Assembly (NCBI GenBank): GCA_964501335.1
Contig: CAZCTC010000074.1
Location: 1 to 38,012 of the forward strand
DNA length: 38,012 bases
Origin: CAZCTC01 sp964501335
Lineage (GTDB): Bacteria > Chloroflexota > Anaerolineae > B4-G1 > SLSP01
Reading direction: 5' to 3'
Shown here piece after piece: positions 1-8,034 of the stretch. Position 1 is the first letter of the stretch; every line of letters starts with the position of its first letter. The notes beneath the pieces were generated by a model, which saw only the letters and a list, made by a program, of their open reading frames with translations, was not told the origin of the DNA and did no database searches. A program made the translations under genes and the position numbers.

Positions 1-408
1 CTTTGGCCTTTTCCAGAGCCGCGCCACCGACACAGGCTGTCTACTGTCTACTTGCTGCTGTCTACTTTCTTTGGCCTTTTCCAGAGCCGCGCCACCGACA
101 CAGGCTGTCTACTGTCTACTTGCTGCTGTCTACTTTCTTTGGCCTTTTCCAGAGCCGCGCCACCGACACAGGCTGTCTACTGTCTACTTGCTGCTGTCTA
201 CTTTCTTTGGCCTTTTCCAGAGCCGCGCCGCCGACACAGGCTGTCTACTGTCTACTTGCTGCTGTCTACTTTCTTTGGCCTTTTCCAGAGCCGCGCCGCC
301 GACACAGGCTGTCTACTGTCTACTTGCTGCTGTCTACTTTCTTTGGCCTTTTCCAGAGCCGCGCCGCCGACACGGGCTGTCTACTGTCTACTTGCTGCTG
401 TCTACTTT
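1..408. repeat. 68-bp tandem repeat array, six copies
   Basis: Six head-to-tail 68-bp units begin at 1, 69, 137, 205, 273 and 341, and the array probably continues left of the window. Each unit starts CTTTGGCCTTTTCCAGAGCC and ends in a pyrimidine-rich part with three TGTCTACT-like subrepeats. Units are nearly identical: copies 1-3 read GCCACCGACACAGG, copies 4-5 GCCGCCGACACAGG and copy 6 GCCGCCGACACGGG, so change is graded along the array. Because 68 is not a multiple of three and the unit has no forward stop codon, all three forward frames stay open; I take these as non-coding. Single relatives of the unit lie at 10239-10302 and partly at 20372-20391 and 20733-20752. Confidence 0.97.
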
Positions 409-504
409 CTACTGTCTACTCATCACGTTTCAGATTCATGCCACTTTATGTCATATACCCATGCCATACTTAACTCAGAACCAATCTCCCTGAAGAGGCA
501 TGAA

Positions 505-1572
505 ATGAAAAAGACCCTTGTAATCCTGGCCGCCGTACTCGTTGTCTTGATCGCCGCCGTCGGAGGCGCCTTCTGGTATTTCAGCATGCAGCCGCTCTAC
601 CAGCCCGGCATGGTCCGCGAAGGCGGCAATCTGCGCGCCCCCCTCACCCCTCCCGCTCAAACCGGCGATCCCGATTTCTGGCAGGTAGAATCCGACATCC
701 AGCTCTATCATTTCTCCGAGGGCGAAGGCCGCAACGTCCTCATCATCCACGGCGGCCCCGGCATGCCCTTCCGCCAGCCCCTCGCCGGCTTTGAGCCCCT
801 GACTGCCGATTATCGCTTCCATTACTACGATCAACGCGGCTGCGGCAAATCCACCCGCCCCATCGACCGCTTCGAATCGACCAATATGTACGAGAACATG
901 ACGAAACTGGATCAAACCCTCGGCCTGGGCGCGCAAATCGCCGATATCGAACGCATCCGCCGGCTCCTCGGCGACGAAAAATTGATCCTGGTCGGCCATT
1001 CCTGGGGCGGCTTCCTGGCCTCGCTCTACGCAGCCGAATTTCCCGAACAGGTCGAAGCTCTGATCCTCATCTCGCCCGCCACCGCCCTGGTCATGCCGCA
1101 ACAGGAAAAGGATCTCTTCGATACCGTACGCGAGCGCCTGCCCGAATCCCAACGCGCCGAATACGACGCCTTTATGAAAGACTACATGGACTTCAACAAG
1201 CTCTTCACCCGCTCCGAAGACGACCTGATCGCCATGGATACTCACTTTGGGGAATACTACGTCTCCGTTGTGGATGTAGCCGAGACAGCTATGCCGCCGC
1301 AAGGGGAACCCGGAGGCTGGATGAGCTGGGGAATGTACGTCAGCATGGGACAGAGCCACGATTATCGCAATGCGCTGAAAACCGTCACGGCCCCCGTCCT
1401 GGTCCTCCACGGCGCCGACGATCTCCAATCCGAAGCCGCCAGCCGGCAATACGCCGATCTCTTTCCCAATTCCACCTTCACAGTGATCGAAAACGCCAGC
1501 CACTTCTCCTTCAACCAGCAGCCGGAAATCTTCGCCGAAACCGTCTCCGCCTTCCTGAAAGAGATCAAATAA
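505..1572 (+). CDS. alpha/beta hydrolase, proline iminopeptidase-like (peptidase S33 type)
   Basis: A 355-residue membrane-anchored or exported hydrolase. Residues 4-26 form a hydrophobic signal or anchor segment. The fold is marked by HGGPG (82-86, oxyanion hole), DQRGCGKS (109-116) and GHSWGG (164-169, nucleophile Ser166); an Asp at 305 or 306 in LHGADD and His333 in ASHFSF complete a plausible triad. HGGPG plus DQRGxGxS is the signature of proline iminopeptidase-like S33 enzymes, but true aminopeptidase activity is not proven and esterase or epoxide hydrolase-like activity is possible. The ATG at 505 is preceded by GAAGAGG at 492-498. An upstream in-frame extension to 52 exists only because the tandem repeat has no stop codons, so I rejected it. 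It converges with the next gene, a second hydrolase of a different subfamily. Confidence 0.9.
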   Translation: MKKTLVILAAVLVVLIAAVGGAFWYFSMQPLYQPGMVREGGNLRAPLTPPAQTGDPDFWQVESDIQLYHFSEGEGRNVLIIHGGPGMPFRQPLAGFEPLTADYRFHYYDQRGCGKSTRPIDRFESTNMYENMTKLDQTLGLGAQIADIERIRRLLGDEKLILVGHSWGGFLASLYAAEFPEQVEALILISPATALVMPQQEKDLFDTVRERLPESQRAEYDAFMKDYMDFNKLFTRSEDDLIAMDTHFGEYYVSVVDVAETAMPPQGEPGGWMSWGMYVSMGQSHDYRNALKTVTAPVLVLHGADDLQSEAASRQYADLFPNSTFTVIENASHFSFNQQPEIFAETVSAFLKEIK

Positions 1573-1585
1573 CGACTCTGCTGTT

Positions 1586-1610
1586 GTAGGGGCGCCCCTT
1601 GTGGGCGCCC
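1586..1610. repeat. GTAGGGG-type dispersed palindromic repeat
   Basis: GTAGGGGCGCCCC is followed by TTGT and GGGCGCCC. It lies 13 nt past the hydrolase stop, in the gap between convergent genes. A second copy at 20451-20476 has the same frame but TA instead of CG at the centre of both arms, so pairing is kept. It may act as a transcription end point, but no clear U-tract follows. Confidence 0.7.
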
Positions 1611-1667
1611 TCCGCCCCTGCATGGGCGCCCTAAACCGGTCTAGAAAAACCCAAATCAAACAACCTG

Positions 1668-2456
1668 CTATACAAACCAGGCCAGACAATTCTTCCAAAA
1701 TATCGGATCACCGGTATCCATATGCCCCGCGTTCGGAACCAAATCGACGCGCATACGATCGGCCGCCGAAGGCGCGATTCCCCGAAGCGCCGCCTCGAAA
1801 CGCTGAGCCCCATCCGGAGGTACATGAGTATCATTTGCCGCACATTCAAAGGCAATCGCAGGCCCGTGAATATAGGATTCAAGATGAGTCAGCGGATTGA
1901 ATTGATCGTAAAAATATTGAGCATAAGCATCCGGCACCCCCGGCTCTAAAAGCGTACCGGGACGGAAAAGATCCTGCATCCCCGGCCGTAGCCAATCCGG
2001 GGTCGCCACAATAGCAGCCACCCGTTCAATACGGTGATCCAGACCGGCCGCAGCCACGGCGATATCACCGCCCATCGAAATCCCGCCCATATAAATAGAA
2101 GGCCACACATCGAGTGCCGACACTGCCCAATCAATCACCCGCAAAGTATCAAGCGTGGTCTGTCCCAAAATCGGCCACATCGCCCGGCGAAAATTGCCGA
2201 AAACACGCCCCGCAAGTTCCGGTTGCGCTTCCGTGCCCCGTGCACCATGTTGCCACGCATCGAAACTTAACGCCACAAATCCGGCCGCAGCAAGCTCCTG
2301 CAAATAAGGCAACATTTGCTCCTTGGTACCGGATAACCCGTTAAGCCAGATAACCAGCCTGGCAGCAGAATGTCGAACGGAAGGCTCGACCCAAAGAACC
2401 GGAATATGATCCACCCAGGCAGTTGACCCTGTAGAAATGCCCGCCGTTTCAACCAT
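1668..2456 (-). CDS. alpha/beta hydrolase, dienelactone hydrolase/BAAT-like
   Basis: A 262-residue soluble alpha/beta hydrolase without a signal peptide. The nucleophile elbow is GGISMGG (124-130, Ser127), preceded by the predicted active-site Asp/His region; the acid is Asp209 in CAANDTHVP and the base His245 in NAGHMD. Order and spacing fit dienelactone hydrolase or acyl-CoA thioesterase-like families acting on esters; the substrate cannot be told. The frame is open to 2600, but that extension runs through a hairpin and lacks a ribosome site. I chose the ATG at 2456 because GGAAAGG lies 9 nt upstream; the ATG at 2465 abuts that motif directly and is too close. A TATAAT-like -10 box lies upstream on the same strand. 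Confidence 0.85.
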   Translation of the reverse strand: MVETAGISTGSTAWVDHIPVLWVEPSVRHSAARLVIWLNGLSGTKEQMLPYLQELAAAGFVALSFDAWQHGARGTEAQPELAGRVFGNFRRAMWPILGQTTLDTLRVIDWAVSALDVWPSIYMGGISMGGDIAVAAAGLDHRIERVAAIVATPDWLRPGMQDLFRPGTLLEPGVPDAYAQYFYDQFNPLTHLESYIHGPAIAFECAANDTHVPPDGAQRFEAALRGIAPSAADRMRVDLVPNAGHMDTGDPIFWKNCLAWFV

Positions 2457-2499
2457 ACAATACATCCTTTCCAACGCCCAATAATTATCCGCATCCAGA

Positions 2500-2505
2500 A
2501 TTATA
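2500..2505 (-). promoter_or_regulatory. putative -10 box (TATAAT) for the hydrolase at 1668-2456
   Basis: On the minus strand positions 2505 to 2500 read TATAAT exactly, 43 nt upstream of the chosen start. No good -35 sequence is found 16-18 nt upstream, so this is a partial promoter call. Confidence 0.4.
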
Positions 2506-2555
2506 TCTAAAAACACAAAAGTAAAAATCAACTGAATCCCCGATATAAAAAAGAA

Positions 2556-2585
2556 GCTTTGCGCGCCTCGATAGGCGCGCAAAGC
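2556..2585 (-). terminator. hairpin terminator of the large secreted-protein gene
   Basis: A perfect 13-bp stem, GCTTTGCGCGCCT with its complement, and a 4-nt loop lie 20 nt after the stop codon at 2606. Read on the minus strand, the stem is followed by a run of T (CTTTTTT type), as expected for intrinsic termination. Of all hairpins in the window it is the one most like a classical terminator. Confidence 0.8.
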
Positions 2586-2605
2586 CCCTGACACCGACAA
2601 CTTAC

Positions 2606-5600
2606 CTACGGCCGGTCCGGCATGGCCGACCAGGCCTCATCCCGATCCTTCCCCGCCCCCGTGAAATTCACCGGCCCATAACGGTTGTTCGTCTCATTGC
2701 TTTCATTGACGCCCGCCCAGTTGTTCGGCAAACCCCACGAATCGACGAAGGCCCATACCGTATGGCTTCCCGCCGCGTAGATCTTCGGCCAGCGGCTGTA
2801 ATTCCCCAGATAATACGAACCGTTCAACGTCAGCGTGACCTGCGCCCCGGGCGCCAGCTCCGTCACCAACCACGCCGCGCCGCCGTAGCCCGGATTCAAC
2901 GTCGACCAGGGCTGATTGACCTGCGGCACCGCCGACGGATCGTAGTAGAGATCCACCCAGAAATTCGTCGCCGCCGCCTGCCCCCGATTGGAAATCCGCA
3001 ACGACACATTGTTCGGCGTCGCCGGATCGATCGTCACGGCCTCCACCACCAGATCCGGCCGCGGGTCGTAATTCCGCAGCACCACCGGCAGATAGAGATA
3101 CCGCATCTTCTTCACCACGGTGAACCAAAAGGCCTCTCCCAGCTGACCCTTGACCTGCACATGGCTGTAGTCATCCAGGAACTCCCCGTCCGTCTGCCGA
3201 ACGCCCAACAATTGATAGGTGCCGTTCGGCCCCGGCCGCGTCATCCCTTCCAGCGGCGTGACATGCAACTGCACCACCAGCGTTCGCCAGGCCCCCGGCC
3301 CCAGATCGCCCAGCAGCCAGGTCGGCTCTCCTTCGTCCAGATAGGACCAGGGAGGTGTAGAAGAAGTAATCGTGATCCCTTGCGGCAGCAGCAACATCGC
3401 CGTCACCCCGCGCGCCACGGCATCTCCGCCGTTATAAGCCGTGATATTCACGGTCACTTCACTGGGATAGTCCGGCAGATAGCAGGAACCGGCCGCAGCA
3501 GCCCCGCGCAACAACGAAGGCGGCACATCATTACACTGATAATCCACCGAGACCGACGCGCCGTGCGCCTCCACCGTCACCGGCCCGCTCTGATCCTTCC
3601 ACTCCACCCCAAAAGGATCGGTGTAAGCCACGATCGGCCCTTGATTGACCTCATTCGGACCATGTTCCGCCCGGATCAGCCGCGCCAGTCCGACAATCGT
3701 GCCGTCCTGTGCCGCCGGCAGCGTCTGCATCGTCGCGGGCAGGTCAAAGATGGCCGTCCCATTGCTCATCACAAAGGAAACCGTCGGCGTAAGCGTCGCA
3801 AACAGCTCCCCGGCCGTATCCGAAAGCACATTCCCCGCATCCACATCCAGCGCATGCCACAACGCCTGCAACGTGGCGGGATCGGTCACCAGGGCCGCCG
3901 CTTCCAGCTCCACATTGTCGGGAATGGCATCGGTCAATTGCACATTCTGCGCCGGCGCCGAAGTAAACTGCACCGCGCCCTCTTCCGGGCGCTGCAACGC
4001 GATCCGCGCCGACGGCGCTTCATAACCGGCCGGCAAATTGTCGCCCGTCACCACCACCGGGATCTCCAACACCTTCCCCCACAAAGCTTCATCCACCTCG
4101 CCCACCTGGAGATCGAAATACCAGACACTGCGCCAGGCATCCGGGATCTCCGTGCGATTGAGGAAGGTCAGCTCCGGCCAGATCGGCTCCGGCGCCGTGG
4201 CCGGATCGGTATAGAGCAGCGTTGCCGTGATTCCCGCCGGCAAATCCAGGCCCACCTGGACATTGGTCAGGGTAATGCCGATGTTGTTGTCCAGCGAAAT
4301 CCGCACCCGGGCACGCCCATCGGGTCCCAGCACCGAATGGAAAAGCTCCTTACCGTCCCGGCCGCCCACATAAGTGGTGGCCACGAAATCGCCGTAACCC
4401 CAACTCTTCATGTAAGGATCGTAGCGGTCGGCAAAGTCGCGCGGCTCATAAGGATCTTCCATGTGATAGAAGAAGAGCAGCGTGTCGCTGTAAACGCTCA
4501 CCGCGGTCGGCCCTGCTTCCTTGGAAACGCGGCCGTCGCTCGACCAGCCCTCAGCCGCCTGCACATGGCCGTCATAGATCTCATACCGGTTCGGCCCCGC
4601 CGCCATCTGATGGTAGATCAACCGCGGCCCGTCGTGCAGCTTGAAAATCCCCTCGCGGTTGAAATCATAGGTGTTGATCGTCGCCGAAACCACGAAATCC
4701 GCCGAAGAGCCCAGCGGGATATTCTGCTGAAAGAGCAAATGATCCGCCGACTCCTGCTGAGAAACACTTACTAATGTAGAAGCCCCCGGCGTAAGGCTGC
4801 GATAGGACGTATTCCAATCGCCGCTCTCCGGCCGGATCTGAATCCCCAGCCCCTTGAAAATCGGCAGCTCCAGCAGATTCTGATCCGGCGGGATGGTCAC
4901 GCCGCCGTCGAAATCCGGGCTGTACGTCTTCGCCAGCAACCGCAGCGCCGTCTGCGGCCAGCGGGTGGGAATCTCCTTGATCAACTCCTCTTCCCCGTCG
5001 CCGTTCAGATCGGCCCACAGCCCATAGGTAACATTGGCCCCGGCATGCTGCTCGTCAAAACCGCCGCAGGTCGCGCAGGAGCCGAAATCCCAGACATCAT
5101 AGAAACTGGCCCGCAGCGCCATCTCATGGGTACGGGACCAGACATCCAGATAACTCAACGTGGGCATCGTCGGAGCCGCCGCCGCGTAAGGCGTAGCCGC
5201 CGTCAGATATTCCCGGAACGGCACCGGGTCGGTTCCGGCCATCACATAGACCGAACCGGCGCTCTGCGGCATCGCCACCACATCATCGGTCACCGTCCCT
5301 TGGAACTGCACTTCACGTCCGAACAGTTCGCGGGAATGCACCCCAAAGCGCACCGCCGGCTCTTCATACCAGTAAGCCGGGAAATCGCCCAGCTCCCAGT
5401 GCAGCGGCAGACAGGGCAGCAACAGTTGCCGATCCTCAGTGATCGAAATAGCATCCGCATAAGTGATCGGGATCGTCACATACGAACCGGTATCCGTGAT
5501 TGTCCGCGGTCCGTAATAAAGCGGAGCCGGTCCCTCATGAATGCCCTCCGTGCTGGTGAAGACACACCACGATTTCTCCGGCAGCGCCCGCCAATCTTCC

Positions 5601-7327
5601 AGCGTCAGCGTCTGCGTGGGAGAAGTCGCTCCCCGCCACGCCGGATATTTGTCGTCGCCCCAGAGATAGGGCTCATTGCGCACCCAGACCGTCTCCCCAT
5701 CCTCGCGGCTGAGGATAATGTGCTGATTCTCGATATCCACGATCGGCACGATCATATAAACCCAATCGGTCAGCACCAGCGAAGAAGCCAGGGTCTCTTC
5801 CTTATTTTCCAGCGGCAGCGCCAGATCCAGGTAGATCCCTTCTTCGGGAATCCGGTAATGGCGGTCGGCTTCCAAATCGCGATCGCCGAGCAACCGGGCC
5901 GCCATCCGCGAAGTCAACACAAAAGGCTGGTGCTCCAACGCGATCAACTTGCCGGCCGCTTCCGTGTAACGCATCAGACCGGTTGCAAAAGTCCCCACGC
6001 CCGCCTGAAGCGCCGTGGGATCGGTCTCCGCCTGATAGGTCAACGTGAGCACGGCATTGGGATCGAGATCGCCCAATTCCCAGATCAGCAGCGTATGCCC
6101 CTCGTCGTCGGTCAATACCGAGGTCGGCGTGGGCGATACTGTACCGGTCAGCGTATAGCCGGCCGAAATCGTCTCCGTCACCACCGCGCCGGTCAACGCC
6201 TCATCCCAGACATTGGCCACCATCAACATCGCACTGACCGGCACCCGCTCATAAGCCGGAAACTCGTGCGCCGGATAGAGCGGATTGAAAGTCTGCACCG
6301 CATCGCCGTAGAGTTCGGCCCGGGAAGCCAGCGCCGAGAAGATCGCATTCATAAAGAGCGGCAGCTCGCTCCGCCGGGTCGCGTCGGTGGGATGCCCCAC
6401 CACCCCGATGAACTGACCCGCGCCGTAGGGCAGTTGCACCACCGCCGGCTGCGGCATCGTCTCCAGGTTGCCCAACTCCGCCACCACATGATCGCTGTCC
6501 AGGTAGACCACCGGATCGTCGAGGATGTAAAGCGTCGAGGTCAACCAGGACCAGGAAAGCGGGGATTCGGCATTGCGGATATCGAGCACGCCCCGGTTGA
6601 GCGCATCATCCGGCGGAGCCAACAGGATCGGCTGCACCGGATCCACACTGCCGGAAGGCAACACTCCGGCCGCTTCCGCAATAAAGAAACCGGTCCCCTG
6701 GGCATAGAGTGTTCCGCCGTTCTCCACAAAGCTGCGGATCGCCTCCAGAGCCCCGGCATTGGAAAGCGCCTCGATGACCGCTGGGACCGAATCACGGCGC
6801 ACCGCCGGAATGATCAGCAGGTCGTACCCCTCCAGGTTGCCGATGCCGATCTGCGTCTCATCGAAGATCTCATAGGGCAGCGCCCCTTGCAGATACCCAT
6901 CGAGCACCTGCCGCACCGCCCCCAACTCCCACATCGCCACCACCTGCCCGCCGTCCGGAGCGGCCGTCATCACCGTTGAGCGCAGAACAGCCACCTGACC
7001 CGGCCGGAAAGCATAAGCCCGCGGCAACGTCAGACCGGCGGCCTCCGTATAAGCTGCGCCCGTCTGCAATCCAACCGGCGCGAAAAGATCACCGGGCTGC
7101 GCCGCCGGATCGGACAACGGAGCAGCGACCCATTGCAGGCGACCGCCCCCATAAAGAGAAGATAACCCGTCATGATAGGCCGCCCGCAGATCCTCCTGGG
7201 CCGGCCCCAACGGAATCAACATCGCTGGTCGGCCTGCTGCCGCCAGAGGGCTGTTCAACCCGGCCGCCAGCACCGCCAGAGCCACGGCCGCCAGCACCAG
7301 CGTCAACACCACACGACTTTTTCGCAT
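2606..7327 (-). CDS. large secreted protein with GATase1-like and CARDB domains
   Basis: A 1573-residue exported protein of unknown function. Residues about 1-31 form a signal peptide rich in Ala and Val. The N-terminal part (about 105-310) looks like a glutamine-amidotransferase-like Rossmann region, with YDLLIIP and VENGGTLYAQGTG. Long beta-rich stretches with DUF11-like WELGDL patterns follow. A calcium-loop-like DLNGDGEEEL lies near a CATC pair. The sequence YLPVVLRN is at about 1412-1419 (nt 3071-3094), followed by a CARDB adhesion-type domain at about 1423-1555 ending near NESNETNN. The ATG at 7327 has GGAGG 7 nt upstream; a TTG at 7330 is less well spaced. It appears monocistronic and ends at a strong terminator. 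A surface or cell-envelope structural role is inferred from the domains only. Confidence 0.85.
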   Translation of the reverse strand: MRKSRVVLTLVLAAVALAVLAAGLNSPLAAAGRPAMLIPLGPAQEDLRAAYHDGLSSLYGGGRLQWVAAPLSDPAAQPGDLFAPVGLQTGAAYTEAAGLTLPRAYAFRPGQVAVLRSTVMTAAPDGGQVVAMWELGAVRQVLDGYLQGALPYEIFDETQIGIGNLEGYDLLIIPAVRRDSVPAVIEALSNAGALEAIRSFVENGGTLYAQGTGFFIAEAAGVLPSGSVDPVQPILLAPPDDALNRGVLDIRNAESPLSWSWLTSTLYILDDPVVYLDSDHVVAELGNLETMPQPAVVQLPYGAGQFIGVVGHPTDATRRSELPLFMNAIFSALASRAELYGDAVQTFNPLYPAHEFPAYERVPVSAMLMVANVWDEALTGAVVTETISAGYTLTGTVSPTPTSVLTDDEGHTLLIWELGDLDPNAVLTLTYQAETDPTALQAGVGTFATGLMRYTEAAGKLIALEHQPFVLTSRMAARLLGDRDLEADRHYRIPEEGIYLDLALPLENKEETLASSLVLTDWVYMIVPIVDIENQHIILSREDGETVWVRNEPYLWGDDKYPAWRGATSPTQTLTLEDWRALPEKSWCVFTSTEGIHEGPAPLYYGPRTITDTGSYVTIPITYADAISITEDRQLLLPCLPLHWELGDFPAYWYEEPAVRFGVHSRELFGREVQFQGTVTDDVVAMPQSAGSVYVMAGTDPVPFREYLTAATPYAAAAPTMPTLSYLDVWSRTHEMALRASFYDVWDFGSCATCGGFDEQHAGANVTYGLWADLNGDGEEELIKEIPTRWPQTALRLLAKTYSPDFDGGVTIPPDQNLLELPIFKGLGIQIRPESGDWNTSYRSLTPGASTLVSVSQQESADHLLFQQNIPLGSSADFVVSATINTYDFNREGIFKLHDGPRLIYHQMAAGPNRYEIYDGHVQAAEGWSSDGRVSKEAGPTAVSVYSDTLLFFYHMEDPYEPRDFADRYDPYMKSWGYGDFVATTYVGGRDGKELFHSVLGPDGRARVRISLDNNIGITLTNVQVGLDLPAGITATLLYTDPATAPEPIWPELTFLNRTEIPDAWRSVWYFDLQVGEVDEALWGKVLEIPVVVTGDNLPAGYEAPSARIALQRPEEGAVQFTSAPAQNVQLTDAIPDNVELEAAALVTDPATLQALWHALDVDAGNVLSDTAGELFATLTPTVSFVMSNGTAIFDLPATMQTLPAAQDGTIVGLARLIRAEHGPNEVNQGPIVAYTDPFGVEWKDQSGPVTVEAHGASVSVDYQCNDVPPSLLRGAAAAGSCYLPDYPSEVTVNITAYNGGDAVARGVTAMLLLPQGITITSSTPPWSYLDEGEPTWLLGDLGPGAWRTLVVQLHVTPLEGMTRPGPNGTYQLLGVRQTDGEFLDDYSHVQVKGQLGEAFWFTVVKKMRYLYLPVVLRNYDPRPDLVVEAVTIDPATPNNVSLRISNRGQAAATNFWVDLYYDPSAVPQVNQPWSTLNPGYGGAAWLVTELAPGAQVTLTLNGSYYLGNYSRWPKIYAAGSHTVWAFVDSWGLPNNWAGVNESNETNNRYGPVNFTGAGKDRDEAWSAMPDRP

Positions 7328-7357
7328 CAATACACCTCCATTCGCTAAAAAGAAATT

Positions 7358-7406
7358 TCACCACAGAGACACAGAGGGCACAGAGAAGAAAAAGAAAAGA
7401 AGAAGA
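7358..7406. repeat. dispersed CACCACAGAGACACAGAG repeat
   Basis: Starts TTCACCACAGAGACACAGAG and continues into a purine-rich tract of GAAAAAG type. It matches, in the same orientation, one arm of the hairpin-like repeats at 7858-8032, and it lies between the large secreted-protein gene and the GxxExxY gene. Similar repeats are widespread in environmental bacterial genomes. Confidence 0.8.
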
Positions 7407-7445
7407 AATTCTGATTGTATCTCAGCGGCGAATCATCTTATACAC

Positions 7446-7817
7446 TCATAACATTCTTCGTTTGATTCCATCTTTCAAAACGGGCACATTAAAATTAATC
7501 AACAACCCCACATGCCAACCACCCAATTTGAGATAAGTCAACAACTGCGCCTCGTGAAGGGGACTTAACTCATCGACCGATTTTAACTCTATCACTACCC
7601 GGTTTTCTACAACAATGTCCACCCGATATCCTGCATCCAGTTGAATATCCTTGTAAATCACCGGCAACGGCTTTTGCCGCTCATAAGACAAATTAAACCG
7701 ATTCAACTCATAACACAAACATTCTTCATAAGTAGACTCCAACAATCCCGGACCAAGACAACGATGAACTTCGATGGCAGCTCCGATAATGGTATGCGTT
7801 AAATCATTAATATGCAT
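7446..7817 (-). CDS. GxxExxY protein (PD-(D/E)XK-like fold)
   Basis: A 123-residue protein of the GxxExxY family, which belongs to the PD-(D/E)XK nuclease-like superfamily but has no established role. The name motif is GLLESTY at 24-30. The nuclease-like core is intact: Glu27, Asp67 in YRVDIVV, Glu77-x-Lys79 in VIELKS, and Gln91 in HEAQLL. I chose the ATG at 7817, preceded by GAGGTGG; an in-frame GTG at 7823 overlaps that motif. The gene is flanked on both sides by the same CACCACAGAGACACAGAG repeat family, with two further copies directly upstream. Other members of this family often seem to sit beside such repeats, so a mobile cassette is possible, though no transposase is present. Confidence 0.9.
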   Translation of the reverse strand: MHINDLTHTIIGAAIEVHRCLGPGLLESTYEECLCYELNRFNLSYERQKPLPVIYKDIQLDAGYRVDIVVENRVVIELKSVDELSPLHEAQLLTYLKLGGWHVGLLINFNVPVLKDGIKRRML

Positions 7818-7857
7818 AACCACCTCTTTTGAAAGAACAAACCAGCTGCCGAAACAT

Positions 7858-8032
7858 ACTCACCCCAGAGACACAGAACCAAAGAAATCTTCTCTCTTTC
7901 TTCTCTGTACGCTCTGTATCTCTGTGGTGAATAAAAAACAACGACCCGCAAAACTCACCCCAGAGACACAGAACCCAAAGAAATCTTCTCTCTTTCTTCT
8001 CTGTGCGCTCTGTGTCTCTGTGGTGAATAAAA
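7858..8032. repeat. two direct copies of an 80-bp imperfect palindrome
   Basis: Copies span 7858-7936 and 7953-8032, separated by 16 nt, and differ at a few positions and by one inserted base. Each begins ACTCACCCCAGAGACACAG and ends CTCTGTGGTGAATAAAA, so its two ends pair imperfectly as a long hairpin. The second copy stops 2 nt before the stop codon of the NBR1-Ig lipoprotein gene. Confidence 0.9.
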
Positions 8033-8034
8033 TC

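Noticed and set aside
1..408. CRISPR array
   Set aside because: Units are head-to-tail without unique spacers, and no cas gene is in the window.
3..493. Open frames in all three forward phases across the tandem array
   Set aside because: They arise because the 68-bp unit lacks stop codons; no ribosome site, and the same peptides repeat in shifted phase.
52..504. N-terminal extension of the S33-type hydrolase through the array
   Set aside because: The ATG at 505 has a ribosome site and starts a normal signal segment; the extension is repeat translation.
475..1698. 407-codon minus-strand open frame opposite the hydrolase
   Set aside because: Antisense shadow of a gene with clear catalytic motifs; no family features, typical of GC-rich codon use.
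2762..6979. Long plus-strand frames opposite the large secreted-protein gene
   Set aside because: Arg/His/Pro-rich shadow translations without domain patterns.
7358..8032. Insertion sequence
   Set aside because: Repeats flank a small gene, but no transposase or clear terminal inverted repeats with target duplication were found.
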